64,000 nt of DNA from Sulfuricaulis limicola (GTDB lineage: Bacteria; Pseudomonadota; Gammaproteobacteria; Acidiferrobacterales; Sulfurifustaceae): positions 2,573,501 through 2,637,500 of the forward strand of contig NZ_AP014879.1 in NCBI RefSeq assembly GCF_002355735.1, given 5' to 3'. Below, one piece after another: positions 37,479 to 45,598 of this stretch. The notes under the pieces are model-generated. The model had not been told where the DNA came from. It did no database searches and saw nothing but the letters and a program-made list of their open reading frames with translations. The position numbers and the translations under genes were made by a program. The first letter of the stretch is position 1, and every line of letters starts with the position of its first letter.

Positions 37479-38696
37479 TTAATGCAAAGCTCGCCTCGCG
37501 AGCTTCGGCAAATCCCCTTCCAATCCCGAAGCCCTTCGCATGATCAAATTCTTGATCGGCGTCGCCGCATTGGTGAGATCCAGCCCCCAATTCCGCAACT
37601 GACTCACCACCGGCAGCTCATTGCCAAATAAATATTTAAATCCACCGGTTATGGAAACCATGGCCAAGTTGTCGCCCTTGCGCCAGCGCTCGTAGCGCCG
37701 CAGCACGGCATGGGCGCCGATGTCTTTTTGTTTCGCGGCCGCGTCCAGCAGCACCTCGGCCAGCGTGGCGGCGTCGAGAAATCCCAGGTTCACGCCCTGT
37801 CCGGCGAGCGGATGCACCGTATGCGCGGCATCGCCGACCAGGGCCAGGTGCGGCGCGGTGTAGGCTCTGGCGTGCGATAAGGCGAGCGGGAATCCCGCGC
37901 GCGGTCCGAGCGTCTGGATTTTCCCCAGGGAATCGCCGAAAACCTGCTGCAATTCGGCGATAAAGGCCGCGTCATCGAGCGCCAGCAATTGATCGGCATG
38001 GGCGGTGTCAGCCGACCACACGATGGAACAGGTATGTGGCTCATCGAGCGGCAGGAAGGCGAGCGGGCCGGTGGTCAGGAACACCTGACGCGCCGTTGCC
38101 TCATGCGGCTTTTCGGTCGTGGTCGTGGCCACGATGCCCTTCTGGTGCAGATTAAGCGCCTGGGTTTCGATGCCGGCCGCGCGTCGCACCCCGGAATCGG
38201 CCCCGTCGGCGCCGACCAGCAGTTTCGCCTGCAGGCTGCGGCCATCTTTCAGCGTCACCACCGCACCGTTGTCCGCCAGGGTGATATCGACGATCTCGAC
38301 CGGGCACAGATGATGGACATTGGTGAACTGGTGCAGGCGCTCGATCAGCGCCGTCTGGATCACGCTGTTCTCGACGATATATGTCAGCGCCGGCTCGCCG
38401 ATCTCGGCGGCGTTGAAATGAATCGCGCCGCTGCCCGCGCCGCCCGACACCCGCATCTCCCGCACCGGCGAAACGCGCCGCCGGGCCATGCCCTCCCACG
38501 CGCCGAGATTTTCGAACAGGGCGCGCGAGGCCAGCGTGAGCGCGCTGACGCGCTGGTCGTAGCCTTTTTCCGGCGGACGCATGGCGGGCGAGCGATCCAG
38601 CAGCACGACCTTGAACGCCGAATTTCCCAGCGCGCAGGCGAGCGCCGCGCCGACCATGCCGCCGCCAACGATTACGATGTCATAAGAAGATTTCAT
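37479..38696 (-). CDS. ubiI: UbiI/VisC-type ubiquinone biosynthesis flavin hydroxylase
   Basis: 405 residues. FAD-binding N-terminal DIVIVGGGMVGAALACAL, the middle motif LLVGADGADSGVR, and the second FAD motif LALVGDAAHTVHPLAGQGVNLG identify the UbiH/UbiI/UbiF aromatic hydroxylase group. The order ubiI-ubiH-pepP matches E. coli, which is my reason for calling this copy UbiI (C5 hydroxylation of the quinone ring); sequence alone separates the paralogues poorly. The gap to ubiH holds a 260-bp repeat element, so transcription may or may not be continuous. Confidence 0.85.
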   Translation of the reverse strand: MKSSYDIVIVGGGMVGAALACALGNSAFKVVLLDRSPAMRPPEKGYDQRVSALTLASRALFENLGAWEGMARRRVSPVREMRVSGGAGSGAIHFNAAEIGEPALTYIVENSVIQTALIERLHQFTNVHHLCPVEIVDITLADNGAVVTLKDGRSLQAKLLVGADGADSGVRRAAGIETQALNLHQKGIVATTTTEKPHEATARQVFLTTGPLAFLPLDEPHTCSIVWSADTAHADQLLALDDAAFIAELQQVFGDSLGKIQTLGPRAGFPLALSHARAYTAPHLALVGDAAHTVHPLAGQGVNLGFLDAATLAEVLLDAAAKQKDIGAHAVLRRYERWRKGDNLAMVSITGGFKYLFGNELPVVSQLRNWGLDLTNAATPIKNLIMRRASGLEGDLPKLARRALH

Positions 38697-38711
38697 TTAA
38701 GAATTCGAATA

Positions 38712-38971
38712 GACAGGATTAAGCAGGGCGAGCCGGAAACAGACGAAGACACTTAACGTGTCTTCGTCCCGGCGAGCGCCCCGCCACGGATGGCGGGGCC
38801 GAGTGTATCGAAGCCTCCATGGTTACGCCAAGGACGGCGGGCACGCCCTCCCTGACGTCGCGACACAGACTTCGATAAACCCCGGCCCGCACCTCCCTGT
38901 GCGGGCGCTCAGCGGCGCCGATGTACGTTAAGTACATCGGCGACTGCTCCGCTTCGCCCTGTAAATCCTGT
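38712..38971. repeat. Large inverted-repeat element between ubiH and ubiI (copy 1)
   Basis: Bounded by GACAGGATTAAGCAGGGCGA on the left and the inverted TCGCCCTGTAAATCCTGT on the right. Inside are strong hairpins: GAAGACACTTAACGTGTCTTC, CCCCGCCA...TGGCGGGG, and CCGATGTACGTTAAGTACATCGG. An inverted, longer copy with the same hairpins lies at 43197-43535. The ends match the short element at 15238. Confidence 0.82.
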
Positions 38972-38976
38972 GAAAT

Positions 38977-40197
38977 TCAAAGCGGCAGGCCGCGCGCGAG
39001 GCGCGGGAGCCGTCCGGACAATCCGCTGGTGACGCGCACGAAACCGCGCTTCACGCCGGGCATCAGGTCCACCGCCAGCAGCCCGGCGTTGCGCAGGAAC
39101 GTGAGCGGGAAGGCGTTGTTGGAAAAAACCCGGATCAGGCCGTTGGTGAAACCGGCCGTGACCTGGTTGTCGCGCTGGCGCCAGCTGGCATAACGGCGCA
39201 GCACCGCGAGGCTGCCGATGTCCTCGCCGGCGCGCACGGCGTCCGCGAGGATTTCCGCGATGGATGCCACGTCGCGCAGGCCGAGATTGAAGCCCTGCCC
39301 GGCCACCGGATGCACCGTGTGCGCGGCGTTGCCGATGAGCGCCAGGCGTTCGCGCACCTGTTCTTTCACCCGCGTGAGCGCGAGCGGGTAGGCGGCGCGC
39401 TTGCCGGGGCGCGTGAAGGTTCCGAGCCGGTCGCCGAAACGATCCTGCAAGCGGTTCAAAAATTCCGCATCGCTCCAGCCGAGAATGGTCGGCACCTCGG
39501 CCTCTTTCGCGCTCCATACCACCGCGCATTCATTTTTGCGTAGGGGCAGCAGGGCCAGAGGGCCGGTGTCGGTGAAGCGCTCATAGGCGGTGTTGCCGTG
39601 GGGTTCACTCGCCGTGACCGTGGTCACGACCGCGCTCTGGCAATATTCGGTGCGCTCCGCCTCGATGCCGAGGGCCGCGCGCACCGCGGAATGCGCGCCG
39701 TCGGCGGCGATGACCAGGCGCGCCGTGAGCGTCTTGCTGGTGTTGTCGTGGCGCACCGTTACCGACGCCGCGGCCGGATCGAGCCTGATTTCCTGCATTT
39801 CCGCCGGGCACAGCCACTCGATGTTTTTCGACGCCTGCATGGTCTTCAGCAGCACGACCCCGAGCGCGCGATTGGCTACGACATAGCCCAATGCCGGCAG
39901 CCCGGCCTCGGCGGCGGACAGGCGGGTCACGCCGAAATGGCCGCGGTCGGAAATGTGGATACGTTCGATGGGCGTGGCCTCCGGCGCCACCTCGTTCCAG
40001 ACACCCATGCCTTCGAATATCTTTTTCGAACCCCAGGCCAGCGCCAGCGTGCGGTCGTCATAGCTCGGCTGGGCGGAGGCCGCGAGCGGCACCGCCTCGA
40101 TCACGCCGATGCGCAGGGTGCTGGCGCGCAAGGCACAAGCCAGGCTGGCGCCAACCAGCCCGCCGCCGATGATCAAAATATCGAAATCGGTTTTCAT
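38977..40197 (-). CDS. ubiH: 2-octaprenyl-6-methoxyphenol hydroxylase UbiH
   Basis: 406 residues, paralogous to the next gene. FAD motifs are DILIIGGGLVGASLACAL, LVIAADGAHSAVR and LALIGNAAHTVHPVAGQGFNLG. UbiH hydroxylates C1 of the ubiquinone precursor ring. Asn replaces the usual Asp in the GDAAH motif (GNAAH), a variation also seen in E. coli UbiH. It follows pepP on the same strand with a 98-bp gap that is filled by a repeat. Confidence 0.9.
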   Translation of the reverse strand: MKTDFDILIIGGGLVGASLACALRASTLRIGVIEAVPLAASAQPSYDDRTLALAWGSKKIFEGMGVWNEVAPEATPIERIHISDRGHFGVTRLSAAEAGLPALGYVVANRALGVVLLKTMQASKNIEWLCPAEMQEIRLDPAAASVTVRHDNTSKTLTARLVIAADGAHSAVRAALGIEAERTEYCQSAVVTTVTASEPHGNTAYERFTDTGPLALLPLRKNECAVVWSAKEAEVPTILGWSDAEFLNRLQDRFGDRLGTFTRPGKRAAYPLALTRVKEQVRERLALIGNAAHTVHPVAGQGFNLGLRDVASIAEILADAVRAGEDIGSLAVLRRYASWRQRDNQVTAGFTNGLIRVFSNNAFPLTFLRNAGLLAVDLMPGVKRGFVRVTSGLSGRLPRLARGLPL

Positions 40198-40208
40198 ATG
40201 ATTACTTG

Positions 40209-40284
40209 GCCACAGAGTTCACAGAGGGCACAGAGATAAAAAAAACTATTTCCAATTCTCTGTGTACTCTGTGTTCTCTGTGGC
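40209..40284. repeat. Inverted tandem-word element, CACAGAG type
   Basis: The left arm GCCACAGAGTTCACAGAGG then GCACAGAG (40209-40235) faces the inverted right arm CTCTGTGTACTCTGTGTTCTCTGTGGC (40257-40283). Each arm is three imperfect tandem 8-11-bp words. It fills the pepP-ubiH gap. Confidence 0.75.
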
Positions 40285-40294
40285 AAAAATAATA

Positions 40295-41596
40295 TTAATG
40301 CTTCATCAGCGCTTCGATCTCGGCGATCGTCTTGGGCGCGTCGCGCGACAGCACCTCGTTGCCGTCGCGCGTGACCAGCACGTCGTCCTCGATGCGCACG
40401 CCGATGTTGCGGAAACCCTCCGGGATGTCCTGAGCCGCGGCGATGTACAGGCCGGGCTCGACGGTGAGCACCATACCGGGCTCGAGCAGGCGCCAGGTGT
40501 CGTCCAGCTTGTAGTCGCCGACGTCGTGCACGTCCATGCCGAGCCAGTGGCCGGTGCGGTGCATATAGAAGCGCTTGTAGTCGCCGTTCTCGATATGCCC
40601 GTCCACCGCGCCGTTGAGCAGGCCCAGGTCCCTGAGCCCCTGGGTCAGCACGCGCACCGCGTTCTCGTGCGGGTCGTTCCAGTGCTTGCCGGGTTTGACC
40701 TGCTCGATCGCCGCCGATTGCGCGGCCAGCACCAGTTCGTAGATTGCGCGCTGCTCGCCGCTGTAGCGGCCGCTGACGGGGAAGGTGCGCGTGACGTCGG
40801 CGGCGTAGCCGTCGATCTCGGCGCCGGCGTCGATCAGCAGCAGGTCGCCGGGCTTCAGTTCGGCGTTGTTTTCGGTGTAATGCAGGATGCAGCCGTTGGC
40901 GCCGCCGCCGACGATCGGCGGGTAGGCCGGGAACGGGCTGCCGCCCTTCTTGAACTCGTATAGCAGCTCGGCCTCGATCTCGTATTCCATCATTCCCGGC
41001 TTGCACGTCTGCATTGCGCGCCGGTGCGCGTTAGCCGAGATTTTCGCGGCACGCTTCATCAGCCGGATCTCCTCCGGCCCCTTGAACAGGCGCATCTCGT
41101 GCAGGATGTGATCGAGCGTGACGAACTCGCCGGGCGCGTGCACGCCGTTGCGGCTCTTGGCGCGCACTTCATTCACCCAGTTCATCAGATGCGCGTCGAA
41201 ATCCGGATCGCGCCCCATGCTGTAGAACACCTTGTCACGGTTCTCCAGCAGGCCGGGCAGAATTTCATCTATATCGTCGATGGGAAAGGCGTCGTCGGCG
41301 CCGTAGATTTCGCGCGCACCCTCGAGGCCGGCGCGCCGCCCTTCCCAGATTTCCTTTTCCGGATTGCGCTCACGGCAGAACAGGATGTACTCACCGTGTT
41401 CGCGCCCCGGCACCAGCACCATCACCGCCTCAGGCTCGGGAAAATGGGTGAGGTAATAGAAATCGCTGTCGGCACGGTACGGGTAATGCACATCGCGGTT
41501 GCGCACGCGCACCGGCGCCGTCGGCAGGATGGCCACGCCGCCGCCCATGTGGCTCATCAGCGTCTCGCGCCGCTTCTGGAAAATTTTCATGTCCAT
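40295..41596 (-). CDS. pepP: Xaa-Pro aminopeptidase
   Basis: 433 residues. An N-terminal creatinase-like domain (YPYRADSDFYYLTHF) is followed by the pita-bread metallopeptidase with metal ligands in LIDAGAEIDGYAADVTRTFP (two Asp), HRTGHWLGMDVHD (His), TVEPGLYI (Glu) and a last Glu in GVRIEDDVLV. PepP removes N-terminal residues before proline. The start may be the second Met (41590). Linkage to ubiH and ygfB follows the E. coli pattern. Confidence 0.95.
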   Translation of the reverse strand: MDMKIFQKRRETLMSHMGGGVAILPTAPVRVRNRDVHYPYRADSDFYYLTHFPEPEAVMVLVPGREHGEYILFCRERNPEKEIWEGRRAGLEGAREIYGADDAFPIDDIDEILPGLLENRDKVFYSMGRDPDFDAHLMNWVNEVRAKSRNGVHAPGEFVTLDHILHEMRLFKGPEEIRLMKRAAKISANAHRRAMQTCKPGMMEYEIEAELLYEFKKGGSPFPAYPPIVGGGANGCILHYTENNAELKPGDLLLIDAGAEIDGYAADVTRTFPVSGRYSGEQRAIYELVLAAQSAAIEQVKPGKHWNDPHENAVRVLTQGLRDLGLLNGAVDGHIENGDYKRFYMHRTGHWLGMDVHDVGDYKLDDTWRLLEPGMVLTVEPGLYIAAAQDIPEGFRNIGVRIEDDVLVTRDGNEVLSRDAPKTIAEIEALMKH

Positions 41597-41806
41597 GGCG
41601 GCATTATGCCAAAATCAGGGGCGCTGCGTCGGACGCTGGTGACAAGGCGGCGGGTTGTTATAATCCCCGGCCGGACCGATGTCCCCGGCGGCATATCCGA
41701 CGGCCGGTCATCCGCCGGGGATCAGACAGGCGGGACCCATGTCCAAACACGGCCGGAACAGATATAAGCTAACCGCCTCTTACCCATGCCTCAGGAGACA
41801 CAACTA

Positions 41807-42214
41807 ATGGATAAAATTCGCCGCCTCACCAAACCCGTCAGCCATCTGGTCGTCCTCGGTTTGCTGGCACTCAGCCTGCACCTGCCCGCCGCCAACGCCG
41901 CCATGGTCGGCACCGAAACGGTGGTCAACGCGGCCCAGGCGCAACAGAACCGCGAGCGCGTCTTGAGCACGCTGAACCGCGCCGACGTGCAGCAGCAACT
42001 CGTGGCCCGCGGTGTCGATCCGGCGCAGGTACAGGCGCGTCTCGACAGCCTGACGGACGAGGAAGTCCAGACGCTGGCCGCCAAGATGGATCAGCTGCCG
42101 GCCGGCGGTGACGCCCTCGGCTTGCTGGTATTCATCTTCGTCCTGCTGCTGATCACGGACATTCTGGGATTCACCAACGTTTATCCCTTCGTCAAGCATC
42201 CGCAGCGCCGCTAG
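41807..42214 (+). CDS. PA2779-family membrane protein
   Basis: 135 residues from the ATG at 41807, with AGGAG nine bases upstream. A signal peptide (1-31, ending AANAAM) leads to a charged helical region (NRERVLSTLNRADVQQQLVARGVDP), then a C-terminal membrane segment (about 105-122) and a short basic tail. The pattern matches the uncharacterised PA2779 family of Pseudomonas, which is normally encoded beside a PA2778-type C39-like peptidase, as here. The pair is inserted between pepP and ygfB, genes that are adjacent in E. coli. Confidence 0.8.
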   Translation: MDKIRRLTKPVSHLVVLGLLALSLHLPAANAAMVGTETVVNAAQAQQNRERVLSTLNRADVQQQLVARGVDPAQVQARLDSLTDEEVQTLAAKMDQLPAGGDALGLLVFIFVLLLITDILGFTNVYPFVKHPQRR

Positions 42215-42226
42215 TCGTCGTTGGAG

Positions 42227-43198
42227 ATGGCTCGCGTGAGTCGTACCCAGACCGCCCGGTTTTTCACGGGCGGTTTTTTCATTCTGACGGCTCTGCTTGT
42301 ATCGGGCTGCGCCTCACTGCACACGGACCGGATACTCGCCACCGCCGGGGCGCTGCCGGAACCGGTCGAATTGACCGCGGTTCCGTTTTTCCCGCAGGAG
42401 GAATACCAGTGCGGCCCGGCGGCGCTGGCAACGGTGCTCAACTGGAGCGGCGTCAGCATCACGCCCGCGGAACTCGCACCGCAGATGTACCTGCCCGAGC
42501 GCCGCGGCAGCCTGCAACTGGAACTGCTCGGCACCGCGCGCCGCCACGGGCGCGTTCCCTACGTGTTGCAGCCGCAGCTGGAAACGCTGCTGGCCGAGGT
42601 ATCGTCCGGCAACCCGGTGCTGGTGCTGCAAAACCTGAGCCTGCCGTGGTACCCGAAATGGCATTACGCCGTGGTGGTCGGATTCGACCTGAAGCGTGAC
42701 CGCGTGATACTGCGCTCCGGGCCGATTGAGCGCCACGAGACGCCGTTCAAGGTCTTCGAGCGTACTTGGCGCCGCTCGAATTACTGGGCGCTGGTGGTGC
42801 TGTCGCCCGACCGCCTGCCGTTCACCGCCGAGGAGATTCCCTACGTGCAGGCGGTCGCGCCGCTCGAGCGCCTGTCACGCTGGCCGGAAACGGCGACGGC
42901 CTATGCCACGGCGCTCACGCGCTGGCCGAAGAGCCTCGCGGCGCGCATGGGTCTCGGCAACAGCCGCTACGCGCTGGGCGACCTGCGCGGCGCGGAGGAA
43001 GCCTTCCGGCGGGCGACGCAGGATCATCCCGATGCCGGCGCGACGTTCAACAATCTGGCGCAGACGCTTGCAGATCAGGGCCGCCTGCCGGAGGCGCAGG
43101 CCGCGGCACAGCGCGCGGTGGAACTCGGCGGACCGCAACACAAAACCTTCCGTGAAACTTTGAAGCAAATAGAGACAAAAATCGAAAACAAAAATTGA
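42227..43198 (+). CDS. PA2778-family C39-like cysteine peptidase with TPR tail (lipoprotein)
   Basis: About 323 residues from the ATG at 42227; GTG 42236 and TTG 42221 are alternatives. The signal sequence ends in the lipobox LLVSGCAS. The papain-like C39 core has the catalytic Cys in EEYQCGPAALATVLNW and His in KWHYAVVVGFD. The C-terminus contains tetratricopeptide helices (GNSRYALGDLRGAEEAFRRA, then NNLAQTLADQGRLPEAQ). It is probably exported and tethered to the envelope, working with the PA2779-type protein 12 bp upstream; the substrate is unknown. A terminator-like hairpin lies inside its first codons. Confidence 0.82.
   Translation: MARVSRTQTARFFTGGFFILTALLVSGCASLHTDRILATAGALPEPVELTAVPFFPQEEYQCGPAALATVLNWSGVSITPAELAPQMYLPERRGSLQLELLGTARRHGRVPYVLQPQLETLLAEVSSGNPVLVLQNLSLPWYPKWHYAVVVGFDLKRDRVILRSGPIERHETPFKVFERTWRRSNYWALVVLSPDRLPFTAEEIPYVQAVAPLERLSRWPETATAYATALTRWPKSLAARMGLGNSRYALGDLRGAEEAFRRATQDHPDAGATFNNLAQTLADQGRLPEAQAAAQRAVELGGPQHKTFRETLKQIETKIENKN
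42251..42279 (+). terminator. Terminator-like hairpin inside the PA2778-type signal-peptide codons
   Basis: ACCGCCCG at 42251-42258 pairs with CGGGCGGT at 42267-42274 and is followed by a run of Ts to 42279. By rule it is an intrinsic terminator, but it lies within codons about 9-18 of the downstream gene. It could partly end PA2779 transcription and set the ratio of the two products. Confidence 0.6.
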
Positions 43199-43535
43199 CA
43201 GGATTCACAGGGCGAAGCGGGGTTGTCGCCGATGTACTTAACGTACATCGGCGCCGCTGAGCGCCCGCACAGGGGTGAGTCGCGACAGCGACGAACGCCC
43301 GGCCAGGGATGGCCGGGCTGGACTTCGAGCGAAGCATGGAATGCGCAGCGAGAAGTGCGGGCCGGGGTAAAACGAAGCCTCTGTCGCGACGCCAGGGAAG
43401 GCGCGCATGCCGTCCTTGGCGTGGCCATGAAGGCTTCGATACACACGGCCCCGCCATCCGTGGCGGGGCGCTCGCCGGGACGAAGACACGTTAAGTGTCT
43501 TCGTCTGTTTCCGGCTCGCCCTGCTTAATCCTGTC
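43197..43535. repeat. Large inverted-repeat element (copy 2)
   Basis: Runs from GACAGGATTCACAGGGCGAAGCG to CGCCCTGCTTAATCCTGTC. The hairpins seen in the 38712 copy recur in reverse order: CCGATGTACTTAACGTACATCGG near the left end and GAAGACACGTTAAGTGTCTTC near the right. It is about 80 bp longer than copy 1. It fills the whole gap between the C39-type gene and ygfB; its first two bases are the stop region of the former. Confidence 0.82.
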
Positions 43536-43544
43536 TATTGTTTT

Positions 43545-44090
43545 TTAATGCTTCGCCACCGGCGGCTGCAATTCCTCGAACACCAGCTGCACCCCCACCC
43601 GCAGGTATTCCACGATCTCCGTCAGCGCCCGCGCCTCCTCTTCACCGGCCCCGGAGGCGTCCAGATCGGCCTCGGAAATGCTCGTGATGTCGCGGATGAT
43701 CTCGCCGGCGTCGCCGGGCAGGGTCTGCCCCTGCTTCACGCCGCCGGCGTGCAGCCCCAGCAGGTAGCCGCGGCACCAGTCGGACAGGCCCTCGATCTGC
43801 CCGGCCAGGCCGTGTTCGTCGTCCGGCAGCAGCAGGGCAAAATCGCACTCCATCCCGTTCAAATGGGCATGGGTCGCGCGGTGCAGTGACGTGAGCACTT
43901 GCGCCAGGGGCGGCGGCATCGGCACGTCACGGCCCAGCACCAGCTCCTGCCAGGCCACGCGCGCGCCCTGGGGCGCGCACAACACGCCGGCGATGATGCC
44001 GTGCACTTCGGCAGGGCTGGTCGTCACGCCGGCCTCGTGCAGCAGCCGCGCGGCGTCGTCATAGGCGGGAAAGTCGGGTGTGTTTTCCAC
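43545..44090 (-). CDS. ygfB: YgfB / UPF0149 family protein
   Basis: 181 residues. The family signatures are the N-terminal SPAEVHGIIAGVLCAP, the central LSDWCRGYLLGLHAGG and the C-terminal EARALTEIVEYLRVGVQLVFEEL. YgfB is a cytoplasmic dimer of all-alpha fold; in Pseudomonas it modulates a regulator of a peptidoglycan-recycling amidase, otherwise its role is open. It is divergent from the zapB-like and zapA genes, the standard gammaproteobacterial layout. Confidence 0.92.
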   Translation of the reverse strand: MENTPDFPAYDDAARLLHEAGVTTSPAEVHGIIAGVLCAPQGARVAWQELVLGRDVPMPPPLAQVLTSLHRATHAHLNGMECDFALLLPDDEHGLAGQIEGLSDWCRGYLLGLHAGGVKQGQTLPGDAGEIIRDITSISEADLDASGAGEEEARALTEIVEYLRVGVQLVFEELQPPVAKH

Positions 44091-44203
44091 GGCGGGGTCG
44101 GGACGCGCGCAGCGGTCGGCGGTGAGGGGAAGAAAAGTTTACACCCCTCCGTCGGCGACCGGAAGCGTTGACCCGTACCGGCGCCGGTCATATAGTGTGC
44201 GAC

Positions 44204-44431
44204 ATGGCAAGCGATGATTCCCGTCTGGACAGCACGGACCTCAAGATTCTCGAGAGCCGCATCGACGAACTCATCGAGACCTGCCGGCGCCTGAAAAACG
44301 AAAACCAGGCGCTCAAGTCGGACCAGGACAGTCTCAGCGAGCAGCACGCGCGCCTGATGGAAAAAACCCGTCACGCCCGCGCACGCATCGAAACCATGAT
44401 CGACCGCCTCAAGGCGCTGGAGCGCAGCTGA
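44204..44431 (+). CDS. Small coiled-coil protein, TIGR02449/ZapB-like
   Basis: 75 residues from the ATG at 44204; the frame is open upstream but without a ribosome-binding site. Nearly the whole chain is a coiled coil (LKILESRIDELIETCRRLKNENQ, in shorter heptads). It precedes zapA by one base, as the TIGR02449 family does in many gammaproteobacteria. A role in Z-ring organisation beside ZapA is likely but inferred from context. Confidence 0.82.
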   Translation: MASDDSRLDSTDLKILESRIDELIETCRRLKNENQALKSDQDSLSEQHARLMEKTRHARARIETMIDRLKALERS

Positions 44432-44432
44432 C

Positions 44433-44744
44433 GTGAAGGAAAACCGCGACGGCGTGACCGTCACCATCCTCGGCAAGGAATTCATGGTGGCCTGTCCCGA
44501 GGACGAACGCGCGGCGCTGGTCGCCGCCGCCGGCTATCTCGACAAGAAAATGCGCGAGATCCAGTCCACCGGCAAGGTCATCGGCACCGAGCGTACCGCC
44601 GTCATGGCGGCGCTCAATATCGCGCACGAACTTCTCGATCTGCGCCAGCGTGGCGGCATGGCCGTTGATACAGTGCAGAAAATCAAATTCCTCCAGACCA
44701 AGATCGACGCCGCCCTGCGCTGGGATGCACAAACCCGCCAATAG
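44433..44744 (+). CDS. zapA: Cell division protein ZapA
   Basis: 103 residues from the GTG at 44433, one base after the coiled-coil gene. The N-terminal domain VTILGKEFMVACPEDERAALVAAAGYLD and the central coiled coil with ERTAVMAALNIAHELLDL are diagnostic. ZapA binds and crosslinks FtsZ filaments. It lies directly before the 6S RNA gene, as in E. coli. Confidence 0.93.
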   Translation: MKENRDGVTVTILGKEFMVACPEDERAALVAAAGYLDKKMREIQSTGKVIGTERTAVMAALNIAHELLDLRQRGGMAVDTVQKIKFLQTKIDAALRWDAQTRQ

Positions 44745-44760
44745 GTATATAGTTGAAGTG

Positions 44761-44947
44761 CGCCCCCTGCGGTGCGCGTGATTGCTCCAGTTATCCTCTG
44801 AACCTATAAGTGCTTTTAACGGGAGCCGGATTGTAGATGCCGTTGTGCAAGCCCGCCTCGTAGCGGGAAGCCTGAAGCATCTCTGAGGCACCCAACTTGG
44901 ACCTCACGGTTCAAGGCTACGGGGCAACACGGCATCTGCGGAGGGCG
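44761..44947 (+). ncRNA. ssrS: 6S RNA
   Basis: The position between zapA and the 5-formyltetrahydrofolate cyclo-ligase gene is the conserved 6S locus. The ends pair (CGCCCCCTGCGG with CTGCGGAGGGCG), giving a closing stem for a rod of about 187 nt. The 3' half has GAAGCCTGAAGC and the ACTTGGACC...GGTTCAAGG block like E. coli 6S. A -10-like TATATA is at 44746-44751. 6S RNA traps sigma-70 RNA polymerase in stationary phase. Ends are estimated by pairing. Confidence 0.85.
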
Positions 44948-44963
44948 TCTTTATTTTTCCGCA

Positions 44964-45566
44964 TTGAATATCTCCGTGCCCACAGACAAATCCGACCTGC
45001 GCCAGAAACTGCGCGCCCGCCGCCGCGCCCTGTCCGCCGATGAGCAGCACCAGGCCGCCCGCCGTCTCGCGGTGAACCTGGCCGGCACGCGCCTGTTTCT
45101 CACCAGCCGTCGCGTCGCCTGCTATCTGCCGAACGACGGCGAGATCGACACCGGACCGGTGATCGAGCACATCCGTCACCTGCGCAAGACCTGCTACCTG
45201 CCGGTGCTGTCGCGCCTGTCGCACGACCGCCTGTGGTTTGCCGAGGCCGGGCCCAAAACGAAGCTGACTCCCAACCGCTTCGGCATCCCCGAACCGGTGG
45301 TGAAATCGCGCGATCTGGTGCGCGCGCAGGAACTCGACCTGATCCTCATGCCCCTGGTCGGCTTCGACGACCAGGGCAACCGGCTGGGCATGGGCGGCGG
45401 CTTTTACGACCGCAGCCTGGAATTCCTGCGCCACCGGAACCATTGGCGCAAGCCACATTTGCTCGGAATCGCGTATGATTTCCAGCGCGTCAACGGATTG
45501 ACGGCCGATCCCTGGGACGTCCCGTTGCAAGGCGTCATCACGGACCAGGCGGTCTATCTTTATTAG
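44964..45566 (+). CDS. fau: 5-formyltetrahydrofolate cyclo-ligase
   Basis: About 200 residues; start at TTG 44964 or, equally plausible, GTG 44976. The N-terminal [15 protein letters not shown], the substrate motif VACYLPNDGEIDTGPV, LILMPLVGFDDQGNRLG and the ATP loop MGGGFYDRSLEF identify the family. The enzyme converts 5-formyl-THF to 5,10-methenyl-THF with ATP. Co-transcription with 6S RNA is usual in gammaproteobacteria. Confidence 0.93.
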   Translation: MNISVPTDKSDLRQKLRARRRALSADEQHQAARRLAVNLAGTRLFLTSRRVACYLPNDGEIDTGPVIEHIRHLRKTCYLPVLSRLSHDRLWFAEAGPKTKLTPNRFGIPEPVVKSRDLVRAQELDLILMPLVGFDDQGNRLGMGGGFYDRSLEFLRHRNHWRKPHLLGIAYDFQRVNGLTADPWDVPLQGVITDQAVYLY

Positions 45567-45598
45567 AGTTCTCCGATTTATCCGGAAAGGTAAGCATC

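Noticed and set aside
38712-43535. Insertion sequences or CRISPR at the repeat elements
   Set aside because: No transposase gene, no uniform spacers; the units are inverted word arrays, not direct repeats with spacers.
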